Part shown: in pieces, positions 42,501 through 50,163 of the stretch | Position numbering within the stretch: the stretch's first letter is position 1 | How the letters are laid out: each line of letters begins with the position of its first letter | Origin: Methylobacterium nonmethylotrophicum | GTDB lineage: Bacteria; Pseudomonadota; Alphaproteobacteria; Rhizobiales; Beijerinckiaceae | Direction: 5' to 3' | Length of the DNA: 64,000 nt | NCBI RefSeq assembly: GCF_004745635.1 | Contig: NZ_SRLB01000024.1 | Location: 28,517-92,516 of the forward strand | Program-made: the position numbers and the translations under genes | The notes under the pieces: model-generated | Database searches by the model: none | What the model saw: the letters and a program-made list of their open reading frames with translations, nothing else | What the model was told of the DNA's origin: nothing

Positions 42501-42894
42501 CGGGCGGACGCCGCCGAGCCTCGGCAGCGGCATCAAGCTGGTGGCGCAGGGCCGCAAGTACGGCCTCGGGCTCGTCGTGGCGACGCAGGTGCCGAAGGGC
42601 ATCCACAACCAGGTCGTGTCGAACTGCACGACGCAGTTCTTCGGTCGCCAGAGCGCGCCCGCGACCATCGCGGCGGCCCAGGAGATCATGGCGGCGAGCG
42701 GCGGGGCGGCACCCGACATCGGCCGGCTCGGGGCGGGCGAGTTCTACTTCGCCACCGAGGGCTCGGGAAAGCCCGCCAAGCTGCGCACGCCCCTCTGCCT
42801 CAGCCATCACCCGCCGAACCCGCCGACGCCCGAGCAGGTGATCGCGCGCGCCAGGCGCTCCGCTGGCCCGCAGGCCAGTGCTGCGGAAAGCTAA
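39553..42894 (+). CDS. Two-headed ATPase: AAA/STAND-like plus HerA/DUF87-type
   Basis: A 1113-residue protein. The N-terminal half (about 1-380) is an AAA/ORC-STAND-like NTPase: Walker A GEPGIGKT at 60-67, Walker B LVALDQID at 233-240. A helical middle and an Ala/Pro-rich linker (about 620-700) lead to a HerA/DUF87-type ATPase: Walker A GSGSGKT at 734-740, VVDPNNDLSRLGD, Walker B YVVDEAQTF (Asp975, Glu976), and GRKYGLGLVVATQVPKGI with an arginine-finger-like region. HerA ATPases translocate DNA with nucleases in repair and in several antiphage systems. With the DUF559 nuclease and winged-helix protein it forms a candidate defence complex. No interruption. Confidence 0.9.
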   Translation: MSDALDALRRVNFDWVRTLDSVWLDAEPTGAPNEALIPGLVAALHAQAPGARPRGRVLVGEPGIGKTHLVGQIRREVWESGGWFVLLDVLGLTDFWRSAALSYLTALLRKMPNGRRQSDAVLAGVARYLGVETQVEQAFNTPNIDTRQIVDILVKALMRQDMDAALRHQDVFRALCLLRSQDPAAAGLAHAWLQGYDADPAARSTFGFLAPPPAPIELVRGMAWIMGLSGPTLVALDQIDGVVDASRLTLDDDFEPGPGLAEMLAAGLMELHDGGGRGMTLITCLTDSWRRLEERGLKSAMDRFEAPVLLTGMNKPAAAAALIRSRLAPAYAATGFTPPFPTWPFGESAIAAAAGAAMRPRTLLMRCDAFRRDCLGNGRVTVCDDLTHGSPVVIPPPEPEIEFDLDKARRNADLSGILDDEDAGLGELLRAAFDLYALEDDPHDAIDVVSKGEPEQKLPPLHGRLTFLHRDENDRERHVCYRALLQQHPIAFQARLRAALTASGISAKIPGRELLVVRRGPVPAGTKTGNLVSRFVAAGGKLIDPSDDDLRTFVALRDLRDAALRDGRFDRFESWMREKLPVRGTEFFRKIGLPGDGTAAQPARGRRPPAEILPRPERKTVQLPLPLPTADLAPPSTPPAAAQASSESRPARGAASAGKSETVLRAERSAPAVEPEPRAAAPEAKPVSQTSPPGAAAPSPTPDAIPVGRRLTPDAPAVALPLRLLPRHTAIIAGSGSGKTVLLRRLVEEAALAGIPAIVVDPNNDLSRLGDAWPERPAGFTPEDDRKAADYAARVEVVVWTPGIHAGNPLFLSVMPDLAASDDRDERNQAIEMAAETLSPLAGATRTLPRGVLADALRAFAARGGGTLARFTDLLADLPDGISEIGKAQTLAAGLADQLRAAVATNPLLRIEGAVLDPARLFHGPDPGRTRISVINLSGLASEAAREDFVNRLQMTLFGWIKTHPSPRGLLYVVDEAQTFLPSGRTPPSLGSGIKLVAQGRKYGLGLVVATQVPKGIHNQVVSNCTTQFFGRQSAPATIAAAQEIMAASGGAAPDIGRLGAGEFYFATEGSGKPAKLRTPLCLSHHPPNPPTPEQVIARARRSAGPQASAAES

Positions 42895-43328
42895 GCGTCA
42901 GTCGCCGACGCGGTCACCGGCTCGACGACGAGAAGGATGCACGAACGAGCGCACGAGGGGAGTCGCGCCCTGCAACGGACGGTAACGACACGACGAGAGC
43001 CAGCCGGGCATCGCTCTCCGCCGCCCGCACCCTCATCCTTCGGGGGCCGGCGATCGAGGCGATCGTCGATCGCCGGCCCCCGAAGGAGGGGTCCAGGACC
43101 CTGCCGCTCCGGGAGGTCTCCGTCGAGGCGGGCAGAGCCCGCACCTCCGGACGCGCGGTGCGGGTCGCAAGGGCCGCCACTGCGAGCGAGCTCCCCCTGT
43201 CGTGGGCCGGGCTCGCAACGCGGCTACCGCTGGTCCTCGTGACCGTGGCCCAATGCGTAGGCGCTTGTGTCCGAGGCAAGGTGTCCTATGGTCAGAGAAG
43301 AGATTCGCCTTCTTCGGCTGTGCGACGC
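42895..43328. other. Intergenic region with perfect 20-bp inverted repeat
   Basis: About 430 bp after the HerA gene. The main structure is the inverted repeat at 43037-43086. The rest has no supported gene; it must contain the promoter of the PAS-HTH gene. Confidence 0.4.
43037..43086. terminator. Perfect 20-bp inverted repeat, probable terminator
   Basis: Arms 43037-43056 and 43067-43086 are exact complements (starting CCTTCGGGGGCC and ending GGCCCCCGAAGG) around a 10-base loop. There is no T-run, but such GC-rich hairpins commonly end transcripts in these bacteria. It lies 143 bp after the HerA gene. Confidence 0.55.
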
Positions 43329-44369
43329 ATGGATGCTGCCGACCTGAAGTCCTGTTCGGACGTATTTCTGCACGTCATCGAGGAGCACGGCTTCGCGGGC
43401 CACTGGAAATGGACCTTTGCCTCGGGGGAGCAGCGCTGGTCGCGCGGCTTCTTCCGGCTCCTCGGCCTCGATCCGCATCGCGTCGACCCGGCTTACGACC
43501 TGTTTCTCGACCTGGTGCATCCGGAGGACCGGGTGCGGCTCGCGGGCCCGGGCGAGGTGATGCAGGGCCACGTCTCGCCCCGCGCGCTCGTCCGGTTGAT
43601 CCGGCCGACCGGGGAGTGGCGCAACCTGTCGGTCCTGTCCGAACTCCGCGTCTCGTCGGACGGCCGGCCGCTCTCGCTGAGCGGCGTCGCCCTCGACGTC
43701 ACCGACCGCGAGCGGCTGACGCAGATCCAGGCGCTCGAGCGCCGCCGCCGCCAGGCGCTCTACCTGACATCCTACGCGACGACCTACGCGGTGAGCGTGG
43801 ACCGGATCCACGACTTCCCCGCCGAGGTCGCGCAGGTCCACGGTTGGTCCCTGAACGAGATCAACCGGAATCCCTTCGTGATGATCGTGCCCGAGGAGCG
43901 CGCGGCCTTCCGCGACCGGGCCATGCAGGTCCACGATCCGCGGACCGTCTTCCAGGGCACGGCGCATGAGCGGCTCGCCAACGGCGAGGTCTGGCGGTTC
44001 CGCATCATCGGCGTCCCGCTCTGGAACGAGGACGGCGAGTATCTCGGGCGGGCTGGCCTCAAGTACCCGATCCTTCCCTCAGGCGACCACGTCCGCCAGA
44101 CGGAGGCGCCCGAGGACGTCCGGCTGCGGCGTGCCCTCGAGCAGGCGGTGCAGGGCTATCACCTGCGCGCCGCCCGCGGGTTGCTCGGCTGGTCGATGAC
44201 GACCCTCGCCGAGGCGAGCGGCCTGTCCCTCTCGACGGTCCGGCGCCTGGAGGAGAACGCCGAGCAGCAGGGCGCCCGCTCGCGCCACAGGGCCGTCCAG
44301 GCGCTCCGCGCCGCCGGGATCCGGTTCATCACCCTCGACGACGGCACCATCGCGGTCGCGACGGCGTGA
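43329..44369 (+). CDS. PAS-PAS-HTH regulator
   Basis: A 346-residue protein with two PAS folds and a C-terminal XRE-like helix-turn-helix. The first PAS (about 20-140) has WKWTFASGEQRWSRGFFRLLGLDP and LDLVHPEDR. The second (about 150-265) has YAVSVDRIHDFPAEVAQVHGW and WRFRIIGVPLWNEDGEYLG. The HTH (about 280-346) has AARGLLGWSMTTLAEASGLSLSTVRRLEE and AGIRFITLDDGTIAV. It probably senses a small ligand or redox state and binds DNA directly, without a kinase. Its targets are not visible. Confidence 0.85.
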   Translation: MDAADLKSCSDVFLHVIEEHGFAGHWKWTFASGEQRWSRGFFRLLGLDPHRVDPAYDLFLDLVHPEDRVRLAGPGEVMQGHVSPRALVRLIRPTGEWRNLSVLSELRVSSDGRPLSLSGVALDVTDRERLTQIQALERRRRQALYLTSYATTYAVSVDRIHDFPAEVAQVHGWSLNEINRNPFVMIVPEERAAFRDRAMQVHDPRTVFQGTAHERLANGEVWRFRIIGVPLWNEDGEYLGRAGLKYPILPSGDHVRQTEAPEDVRLRRALEQAVQGYHLRAARGLLGWSMTTLAEASGLSLSTVRRLEENAEQQGARSRHRAVQALRAAGIRFITLDDGTIAVATA

Positions 44370-44516
44370 GCGGGCCGGGCTCCGCGTCACGCCGCCGGTC
44401 GCGAGCGGCCGGCGCCCAAGTCGTGACCGGCTCGGCGACCACGATGATGCACGATCAAGGAACCCGGCAGAGATGCGCCATGCCGCTCTGCCGAGCCGGC
44501 CCGCCGCGAGCGCGGG

Positions 44517-44789
44517 TCAGCGGGCCCGGTTGGCCGGGCTCGTCGCCGTGGCGTTGCCGCCGCTGTGGCTCGGCAGGTCGTCGGTGCGGGAGGCGGCGCC
44601 CGGCGCGGCCGGCGCCACCGTCCCGGTCGCGGCCGGCACGTCGCGGCCCGGCAGGCCTTTCTCCGCGTTGCTCTTCACGCTGCCGGGGTTGTTCATGTTG
44701 TTCTCCGCCGAACCGGGAACGCCGCTCTGCGCCAGGGCGGCGCCGGTGAGCGCGAGGGTCGTGGCGAGCGCGAGCAGGGTGGTGCGCAT
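44517..44789 (-). CDS. Small exported protein, Asn/Gly/Ala-rich
   Basis: A 90-residue precursor: signal peptide MRTTLLALATTLALTGAALA, mature chain QSGVPGSAENNMNNPGSVKS and onward, polar and apparently disordered. No domain recognised. Similar short exported proteins occur in Methylobacterium genomes as far as I recall. Confidence 0.65.
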   Translation of the reverse strand: MRTTLLALATTLALTGAALAQSGVPGSAENNMNNPGSVKSNAEKGLPGRDVPAATGTVAPAAPGAASRTDDLPSHSGGNATATSPANRAR

Positions 44790-44946
44790 CGGTGTCGTCC
44801 TTCTCCGAGGTATCGTGGGGCGGCAACGCGCGGCCAGGCGGCCAAGCTCCCATCGTCGGCGCGGAGCATGCCTTGTCGCTTCCTGGTTTTGTTCCTATTT
44901 TGTTCTCACAAACTGCATCAGGAACACCGGAACGGGAGAACGGGAG

Positions 44947-45090
44947 ATGGCGATTCAGCAGGCACACGAGCGCGACGAGGATCCGGGCGAGACCGCGCGC
45001 ATCGAACAGGCGGCCTGGGTCGCCGCGATGATCGAGGCCGAGCGCGAGCGCGCCCTCGACGTCTGGCTCGCCCGGGAGGCAGGCCTCTGA
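44947..45090 (+). CDS. Very small protein (47 residues)
   Basis: ATG at 44947 is preceded by GGGAG, and 47 residues follow: an acidic helix-rich chain (ETARIEQAAWVAAMIEAERERALDVWLAREAGL). Coding is plausible from the ribosome site and amphipathic helix, but no homologue is known to me. Confidence 0.45.
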   Translation: MAIQQAHERDEDPGETARIEQAAWVAAMIEAERERALDVWLAREAGL

Positions 45091-45259
45091 CGGGCGGACG
45101 TGTTTGCGCGCGACCCTGCGCATTTGCGCGACAGCGTCCGCCCGGATTTTCCGCAGGTCAGGCCCTTGCATCCCGGCACAGGCCAAGTATCGTTCGCCTA
45201 CGAACGAGTTTGCATCCCGGCCGCTGAAGTCGCGCCGGGATCGGCCGGAGGTTCGCACC

Positions 45260-46504
45260 ATGTCGACCCGCGACGAGACATTTCGTCCCCTGTCCCGCCG
45301 TAGCGTCCTCGGCGGGCTCGCCGCGGCACCGCTCGGACTGGCAGCCTCCCGGGCCGTCGCGCAAGGCGCCGGGCCGATCCGGATCGGCGAGCTGAACTCC
45401 TACGGGCGCATGGCCGCCTTCGCGGTCCCCTATCGCAATGCCATGCAGCTCGCGCAGGATGCCGTCAACAAGGCAGGCGGCATCAAGGCGCTCGGCGGGC
45501 GGCCGATCGAGATCGTGTTTCGCGACGACGGCTCGACCCCGGGCGACGCCACGCGCGTGGCCGAGGAGCTTCTGACCCGCGAGAACGTCGCGTTCCTGTG
45601 CGGCACCTTCCTGTCCAACGTGGGCCTCGCGGTGGCGGATTTCGCCAACCAGCGCAAGGCGCTCTTCCTCGCCACCGAGCCCCTGACCGACGCGCTCACC
45701 ATGGGCAGCGGCAACCGCTACACCTTCCGGGTGCGGCCCAACACCTACATGCAGACCCGGATGCTGGTCGACGCGGTGAAGGACCGCGGCGTCAAGCGCT
45801 GGGCGATCGTGGCGCCGAACTACGAGTACGGCCAGTCGGCAGCCGCCAACTTCAAGCGCCTGATGGCGGCCGCCGTCCCGGGCTTCGAGGTGGTGGGCGA
45901 GCAGTTCCCGGCTTTGGGCAAGGTCGATGCCGGCGCCACCGTCGGCGCCCTGTCGCAGATGAAGGCCGACGGCCTGTTCAACGTGCTGTTCGGCGCCGAC
46001 CTCACCGCCTTCGTGCGCGAGGGCAACACCCGCGGCCTGTTCGAGAAGCGCACCGTCGCGAGCCTGCTCACCGGCGAGCCCGAATACATGATCCCGCTGG
46101 GCGACGAGACGCCGGAGGGCTGGGTCACCACTGGCTACCCGTGGGAGACGATCGACACCAACGGCCACAAGGAGTTCGTGGCCGCCTACCGGGCCCGGTT
46201 CAACGACACGCCGCGCCTCGGCTCGCTGCTGGGCTACGTCGTCGTGCACATGATCCGCGACATGCTGGAGAAGGCGAAGTCGACCGACACCGAGGCGATG
46301 ATCGCGGCGCTCGAGGGCCTGACCTCCCAGACCATTGCCGGCCCGGTGACGATGCGGGCGCTGGACCACCAGTCGACCCTGGGCGCCTGGATCGGCGAGA
46401 CGGCGCTCAACGGCCGCCAGGGCACGATGAAGAAGGTGCGCTACGCCGACGGGGCCGACTACATGTTCCCCGAGGCCGAGGTGAAGGCGGCCCGCAAGGC
46501 CTGA
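45260..46504 (+). CDS. Branched-chain amino acid-type ABC transporter binding protein
   Basis: A 414-residue Leu/Ile/Val-type periplasmic binding protein (Peripla_BP_6) with a Tat-type signal LSRRSVLGGLAAAPLGLAASRAVA. Domain signs: IGELNSYGRMAAFAVPYRNAMQLAQDAVNKAGGI, VFRDDGSTPGDATRVAEELLTRENVAFLCGTFLSNVG, WAIVAPNYEYGQSAAANF. A GGAGG ribosome site precedes the ATG at 45260. The real ligand need not be an amino acid: the catabolic genes downstream suggest a cyclic amide or N-heterocyclic compound. Confidence 0.92.
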   Translation: MSTRDETFRPLSRRSVLGGLAAAPLGLAASRAVAQGAGPIRIGELNSYGRMAAFAVPYRNAMQLAQDAVNKAGGIKALGGRPIEIVFRDDGSTPGDATRVAEELLTRENVAFLCGTFLSNVGLAVADFANQRKALFLATEPLTDALTMGSGNRYTFRVRPNTYMQTRMLVDAVKDRGVKRWAIVAPNYEYGQSAAANFKRLMAAAVPGFEVVGEQFPALGKVDAGATVGALSQMKADGLFNVLFGADLTAFVREGNTRGLFEKRTVASLLTGEPEYMIPLGDETPEGWVTTGYPWETIDTNGHKEFVAAYRARFNDTPRLGSLLGYVVVHMIRDMLEKAKSTDTEAMIAALEGLTSQTIAGPVTMRALDHQSTLGAWIGETALNGRQGTMKKVRYADGADYMFPEAEVKAARKA

Positions 46505-46532
46505 AGCCCAAGCGAGCCGGAGCGGAGGCCCC

Positions 46533-48419
46533 ATGGACCCGTCCTTCCTCGTCCTCCAGGCGCTCTCCGGGCTCGCCAGCGCCTCGTCGCTGTTCGTGAT
46601 CGCCTCGGGGCTGACGATCGTGTTCGGCGTCACCCGGATCGTGAACTTCGCCCACGGCTCGTTCTACATGCTGGGGGCCTACATCGCGGTCACGCTCGTG
46701 CCGCGGCTCCTGGACCTGTCCTACTCGCCCGCCGCGTTCTTCCTCGGGGTGCTGCTCTCCGCGCTCCTCGTCGGCCTGATCGGCGTCGCCGTCGAGGTGC
46801 TGCTGCTCCGCCGCATCTACCGGGTGCCGGAACTCTTCCAGCTCCTCGCCACATTCGGGGTGGTCCTGATCGTCGAGGACCTGGTGCTCAAGATCTGGGG
46901 GCCGGTCGACATCGCGGGCCCCCGCGCGCCGTCCTTGCGCCACGGCGTCGAGATCCTGGGCCAGCGCTTCCCGGCCTACGAGCTGGTGCTGATCGCGGTC
47001 GGCCCGCTGGTGCTGGGCCTGCTCTGGCTCCTCATGCACCGCACCCGCTTCGGCGTGCTGATCCGGGCCGCGACCCAGGACCGCGAGATGGTCGGGGCAC
47101 TCGGCGTCAACCAGGCGCGGCTCTTCACCCTGACGCTCTTTCTCGGCGCGAGTCTCGCGGGGCTCGGCGGCGCCCTCCAGATCCCGCGCATCCCGGCGAA
47201 CGGCCACATGGACCTCTCGGTCATCACCGACGCCTTCGTGGTCACGGTGATCGGCGGCATGGGCTCGGTGCCGGGCGCCTTCGTGGCCGCCCTGCTGATC
47301 GGCCAGCTCCAGGCCTTCGGCATCCTGATCTTCCCGAAGGTGACGCTGGTCCTCGTCTTCGCCCTGATGGCGGTGGTGCTGGTGGTCAAGCCCTGGGGCC
47401 TGTTCGGCCGGCCGGAGGCCGCCTCCGGCCGCGTGATGCCGCCGGAGGGCATCCCCTCCCTGCGCCGCTTCCGCCCGGCGGAAGCCGCGCTCGCCGGCCT
47501 CGCCGTGCTGGCGCTCCTCGCGGTGCCGCTGTTCGGCGACGCCTACAAGGTCAAGGTCGCGACAGAGATCCTGATCTTCGCGCTGGCCGCCTTCTCGCTG
47601 CAATTCCTGATCGGGGTCGGCGGCCTGGTCTCGTTCGGGCACGCGGCGTATTTCGGGCTCGGCGCCTACGCGGCCGGGCTCCTCGTCACCGGCCCGTTCA
47701 AGGCGCCGATGGAGCTGGCGCTGGTCGCCGCACCGCTGGCGGCCGGCGCCGGCGCCGCCCTGTTCGGCTACTTCATCGTGCGGCTGTCGGGCATCTACCT
47801 GGCGATGCTGACGCTGGCCTTCGGGCAGATCGTCTACGCGGTCTGCTTCCAGTGGGTCGAGGTGACGGGGGGCGACAACGGCGTCGTCGGGGTGTGGCCG
47901 TCCTCCTGGGCGTCGGGCCGCACCACCTACTTCTACCTCGTCGCCGCCCTCTCGCTCACCGCGATCGTGCTCTTGCGCCGGGTGATCTACGCCCCCTTCG
48001 GCTACACCTTGCGGGCGGCGCGCGATTCCGCCACCCGCGCCGAGGCGATCGGGCTCGACGTGCGCACCCATCGCTGGCTCGGCTTCATCCTGGCGGGTGC
48101 GGCGGCCGGGCTCGCCGGCGGGCTCTACGCCTTCATGAAGGGCTCGATCGACCCGACGCTGACCGGCATCCCGCTCTCGATCGACTTCCTGGTGATGGTG
48201 CTGGTCGGCGGCATCCAGACCGTGATGGGCCCCCTCGTCGGCGCCGCCTTCTTCCACGCGCTCAAGGACGCGGTGATGCCGCTGACCGAGTTCTGGCGCC
48301 TGCTGCTGGGGCTCGCCATCATCGCCACCGTGCTGGCCTTCCCGCGGGGGCTCGCCGGCGCGGCCGAGGCCCTGCGCGGCCGCGTGGCGGCACCCAAGCC
48401 CGTGGAGGCCTCGGCATGA
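46533..48419 (+). CDS. Fused LivH-LivM permease
   Basis: A 628-residue inner-membrane protein joining two permeases usually encoded separately. Residues 1 to about 295 are LivH-like (LFVIASGLTIVFGVTRIVNFAHGSFYMLGAYIA, GVNQARLFTLTLFLGASLAGLGGAL, GGMGSVPGAFVAALLIGQ). From about 315 the LivM part begins (ILIFALAAFSLQFLIGVGGLVSFGHAAYFGLGAYAAG, GLDVRTHRWLGFILAGAAAGLAGGLYAF, MVLVGGIQTVMGPLVGA). It starts 28 bp after the binding protein and overlaps LivG by ATGA. Confidence 0.93.
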   Translation: MDPSFLVLQALSGLASASSLFVIASGLTIVFGVTRIVNFAHGSFYMLGAYIAVTLVPRLLDLSYSPAAFFLGVLLSALLVGLIGVAVEVLLLRRIYRVPELFQLLATFGVVLIVEDLVLKIWGPVDIAGPRAPSLRHGVEILGQRFPAYELVLIAVGPLVLGLLWLLMHRTRFGVLIRAATQDREMVGALGVNQARLFTLTLFLGASLAGLGGALQIPRIPANGHMDLSVITDAFVVTVIGGMGSVPGAFVAALLIGQLQAFGILIFPKVTLVLVFALMAVVLVVKPWGLFGRPEAASGRVMPPEGIPSLRRFRPAEAALAGLAVLALLAVPLFGDAYKVKVATEILIFALAAFSLQFLIGVGGLVSFGHAAYFGLGAYAAGLLVTGPFKAPMELALVAAPLAAGAGAALFGYFIVRLSGIYLAMLTLAFGQIVYAVCFQWVEVTGGDNGVVGVWPSSWASGRTTYFYLVAALSLTAIVLLRRVIYAPFGYTLRAARDSATRAEAIGLDVRTHRWLGFILAGAAAGLAGGLYAFMKGSIDPTLTGIPLSIDFLVMVLVGGIQTVMGPLVGAAFFHALKDAVMPLTEFWRLLLGLAIIATVLAFPRGLAGAAEALRGRVAAPKPVEASA

Positions 48420-49198
48420 CGCTCCTCGTCGTCGCGGGCCTGAACAAGCGCTTCGGCGGCGTCGCCGCGGCCAGGGACGTGTCCTTCACGCTCGCGGCCG
48501 GCGAGATGCTGGCGATCATCGGGCCGAACGGGGCCGGCAAGTCGACCACCTTCAATATGGTGGGCGGCCAGCTGAAGCCCGATTCCGGCACCGTCGCCCT
48601 CGACGGCCGCTCGATCGCCGGCCTGCCGGCCCGGGCGATCTGGAAGGCGGGCGTCGGCCGCACCTTCCAGGTCGCCCAGACCTTCGTGTCGATGACGGTG
48701 GCCGAGAACGTCCAGATGGCGCTGCTGTCGCATCACGACCGTAGCCGGCACCTGTTCGCGGATGCCCGCGCCCTCTACCGCGGCGAGGCGCTGGACCTCC
48801 TCGCCGGGGTCGGGATGCGGGCCGACGCCGAGCGGCCGGTCTCGGAACTCGCCTACGGCGACGTGAAGCGGGTCGAACTCGCGGTGGCTCTCGCCTCGCG
48901 GCCGAAACTCCTGCTGATGGACGAGCCCACCGCCGGCATGGCGCCCCGGGAGCGCTCCGGACTCATGGCGCTCACCGCCGAGGTGGCGCGCACCCGCGGC
49001 ATCGGGGTTCTGTACACCGAGCACGACATGGAGGCGGTGTTCGCCCATGCCGACCGGGTGCTGGTCTTGGTGCGCGGCGAGATCATCGCCGCCGGCACGC
49101 CGGAGGAGATCCGGGCCAACCCGCGGGTGAAGCAGGTCTATCTCGGCGAGGCCGGGACCGAGGCGGCGATGCGCGCGCGCCGGAAGGCGGTGGCGTGA
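48416..49198 (+). CDS. livG: LivG-type ABC transporter ATP-binding protein
   Basis: A 260-residue ATPase: Walker A GPNGAGKS, the LivG-type GRTFQVAQTFVSMTVAENV, a signature replaced by LAYGDVKRVELAVAL (weak LSGGQ, usual in this group), Walker B LLLMDEPTAGMAP, and GVLYTEHDMEAVF. The start overlaps the permease stop. Confidence 0.93.
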   Translation: MTLLVVAGLNKRFGGVAAARDVSFTLAAGEMLAIIGPNGAGKSTTFNMVGGQLKPDSGTVALDGRSIAGLPARAIWKAGVGRTFQVAQTFVSMTVAENVQMALLSHHDRSRHLFADARALYRGEALDLLAGVGMRADAERPVSELAYGDVKRVELAVALASRPKLLLMDEPTAGMAPRERSGLMALTAEVARTRGIGVLYTEHDMEAVFAHADRVLVLVRGEIIAAGTPEEIRANPRVKQVYLGEAGTEAAMRARRKAVA

Positions 49199-49908
49199 TG
49201 AACGCTCTTCTCGACGTCTCCGGTCTCACCGCGGCCTATGGCCGGGCCCAGGTCCTGTTCGGCGTCACGCTGACGCTACGGCCCGGCGAGGTCGTGGCGC
49301 TGATGGGCCGCAACGGCGCCGGCAAGTCGACGACGCTGAAGGCCATCATGGGCGTGCTGCCGCCGACCGGCGGAACGGTCTGGTTCGAGGGCCAGGCGGT
49401 CACCGGCTGGGAGCCGTTTCGCGTCGCCCGCCGCGGCCTCGGCTACGTGCCGGAGGAGCGGCGCATCTTCACCGACCTCACGGTGATGGAGAACCTCGAG
49501 GTCGGCCGGAAGGTGCCGGCGGACGGGCGCGCCGCCTGGACACCGGAAAAACTCTTCTCGATCTTCCCCAACCTCGCCGAGATGCGCGGCCGCCGCGCCG
49601 CCGCGATGTCGGGCGGCGAGCAGCAGATGCTCACCATCGCCCGCACCCTGATGGGCAATCCCCACGCGGTGCTGCTCGACGAGCCGTCGGAGGGCCTCGC
49701 CCCCGTCATCGTCGAGCAGATGGCCGACGCGGTCCTGCGGATGAAGCGCGAGGGCATCGCGGTCCTGCTCTCGGAACAAAACCTGAGCTTCGCCGGCGCG
49801 GTCTCGGACCGGGCCTACGTGATCGAGAAGGGCGCGATACACTTCGAGGGGACGATGGCGGCGCTCGAGGCTGACGAGGCGGTGCGGGAGGCGTACCTGA
49901 CGGTGTGA
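49198..49908 (+). CDS. livF: LivF-type ABC transporter ATP-binding protein
   Basis: A 236-residue ATPase: Walker A GRNGAGKS, GLGYVPEERRIFTDLTVMENLEVG, signature MSGGEQQMLTIARTL, Walker B VLLDEPSEGLAP, and LLSEQNLSFA. A GTG at 49195 and an ATG at 49198 are both possible starts; the ATG overlaps the livG stop by one base. Last gene of the transporter. Confidence 0.93.
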   Translation: MNALLDVSGLTAAYGRAQVLFGVTLTLRPGEVVALMGRNGAGKSTTLKAIMGVLPPTGGTVWFEGQAVTGWEPFRVARRGLGYVPEERRIFTDLTVMENLEVGRKVPADGRAAWTPEKLFSIFPNLAEMRGRRAAAMSGGEQQMLTIARTLMGNPHAVLLDEPSEGLAPVIVEQMADAVLRMKREGIAVLLSEQNLSFAGAVSDRAYVIEKGAIHFEGTMAALEADEAVREAYLTV

Positions 49909-49970
49909 GGGGTGACGGGGATGGCGCGTGTGCCATCCTGGTCAACTCATTGAGAATATGGGCGCTTTCC

Positions 49971-50080
49971 CCTCTCCCTTGTGGGGAGGGGTTAGGGGTG
50001 GGGGTGGTGCCGCGTTGAACTCAACGGTGCCTTCTGCACCACCCCCACCTCCAACTCCTCCCCGCAAGGGGGAGGAGAGG
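49971..50080. repeat. Palindromic intergenic element
   Basis: The left part (49971-50010: CCTCTCCCTTGTGGGGAGG and a G/T-rich run ending GTGGTGC) is largely complementary to the right part (50036-50080: GCACCACCCCCACC and CCCCGCAAGGGGGAGGAGAGG), giving a long imperfect hairpin of about 110 bp. It has the form of a REP/MITE-like element and may also act as transcription attenuator between livF and hyuA. Confidence 0.65.
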
Positions 50081-50163
50081 CGCGCTACCTTGCAAGAGGT
50101 GGAGCAACAGGCGGCGTCGGCAACCCAGCGAACCCGTTCGTAGGCGAATGATCGAGGTGTGAC

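Noticed and set aside
41949..44369. 806-codon frame merging HerA 3' region with the PAS-HTH gene
   Set aside because: The first half is antifunctional shadow of the HerA frame; the PAS-HTH protein starts at ATG 43329.
46407..48257. 616-codon minus-strand frame rich in Asp/Glu/His/Gln
   Set aside because: Shadow of the LivHM permease; the charge pattern reflects the reverse complement of hydrophobic codons.
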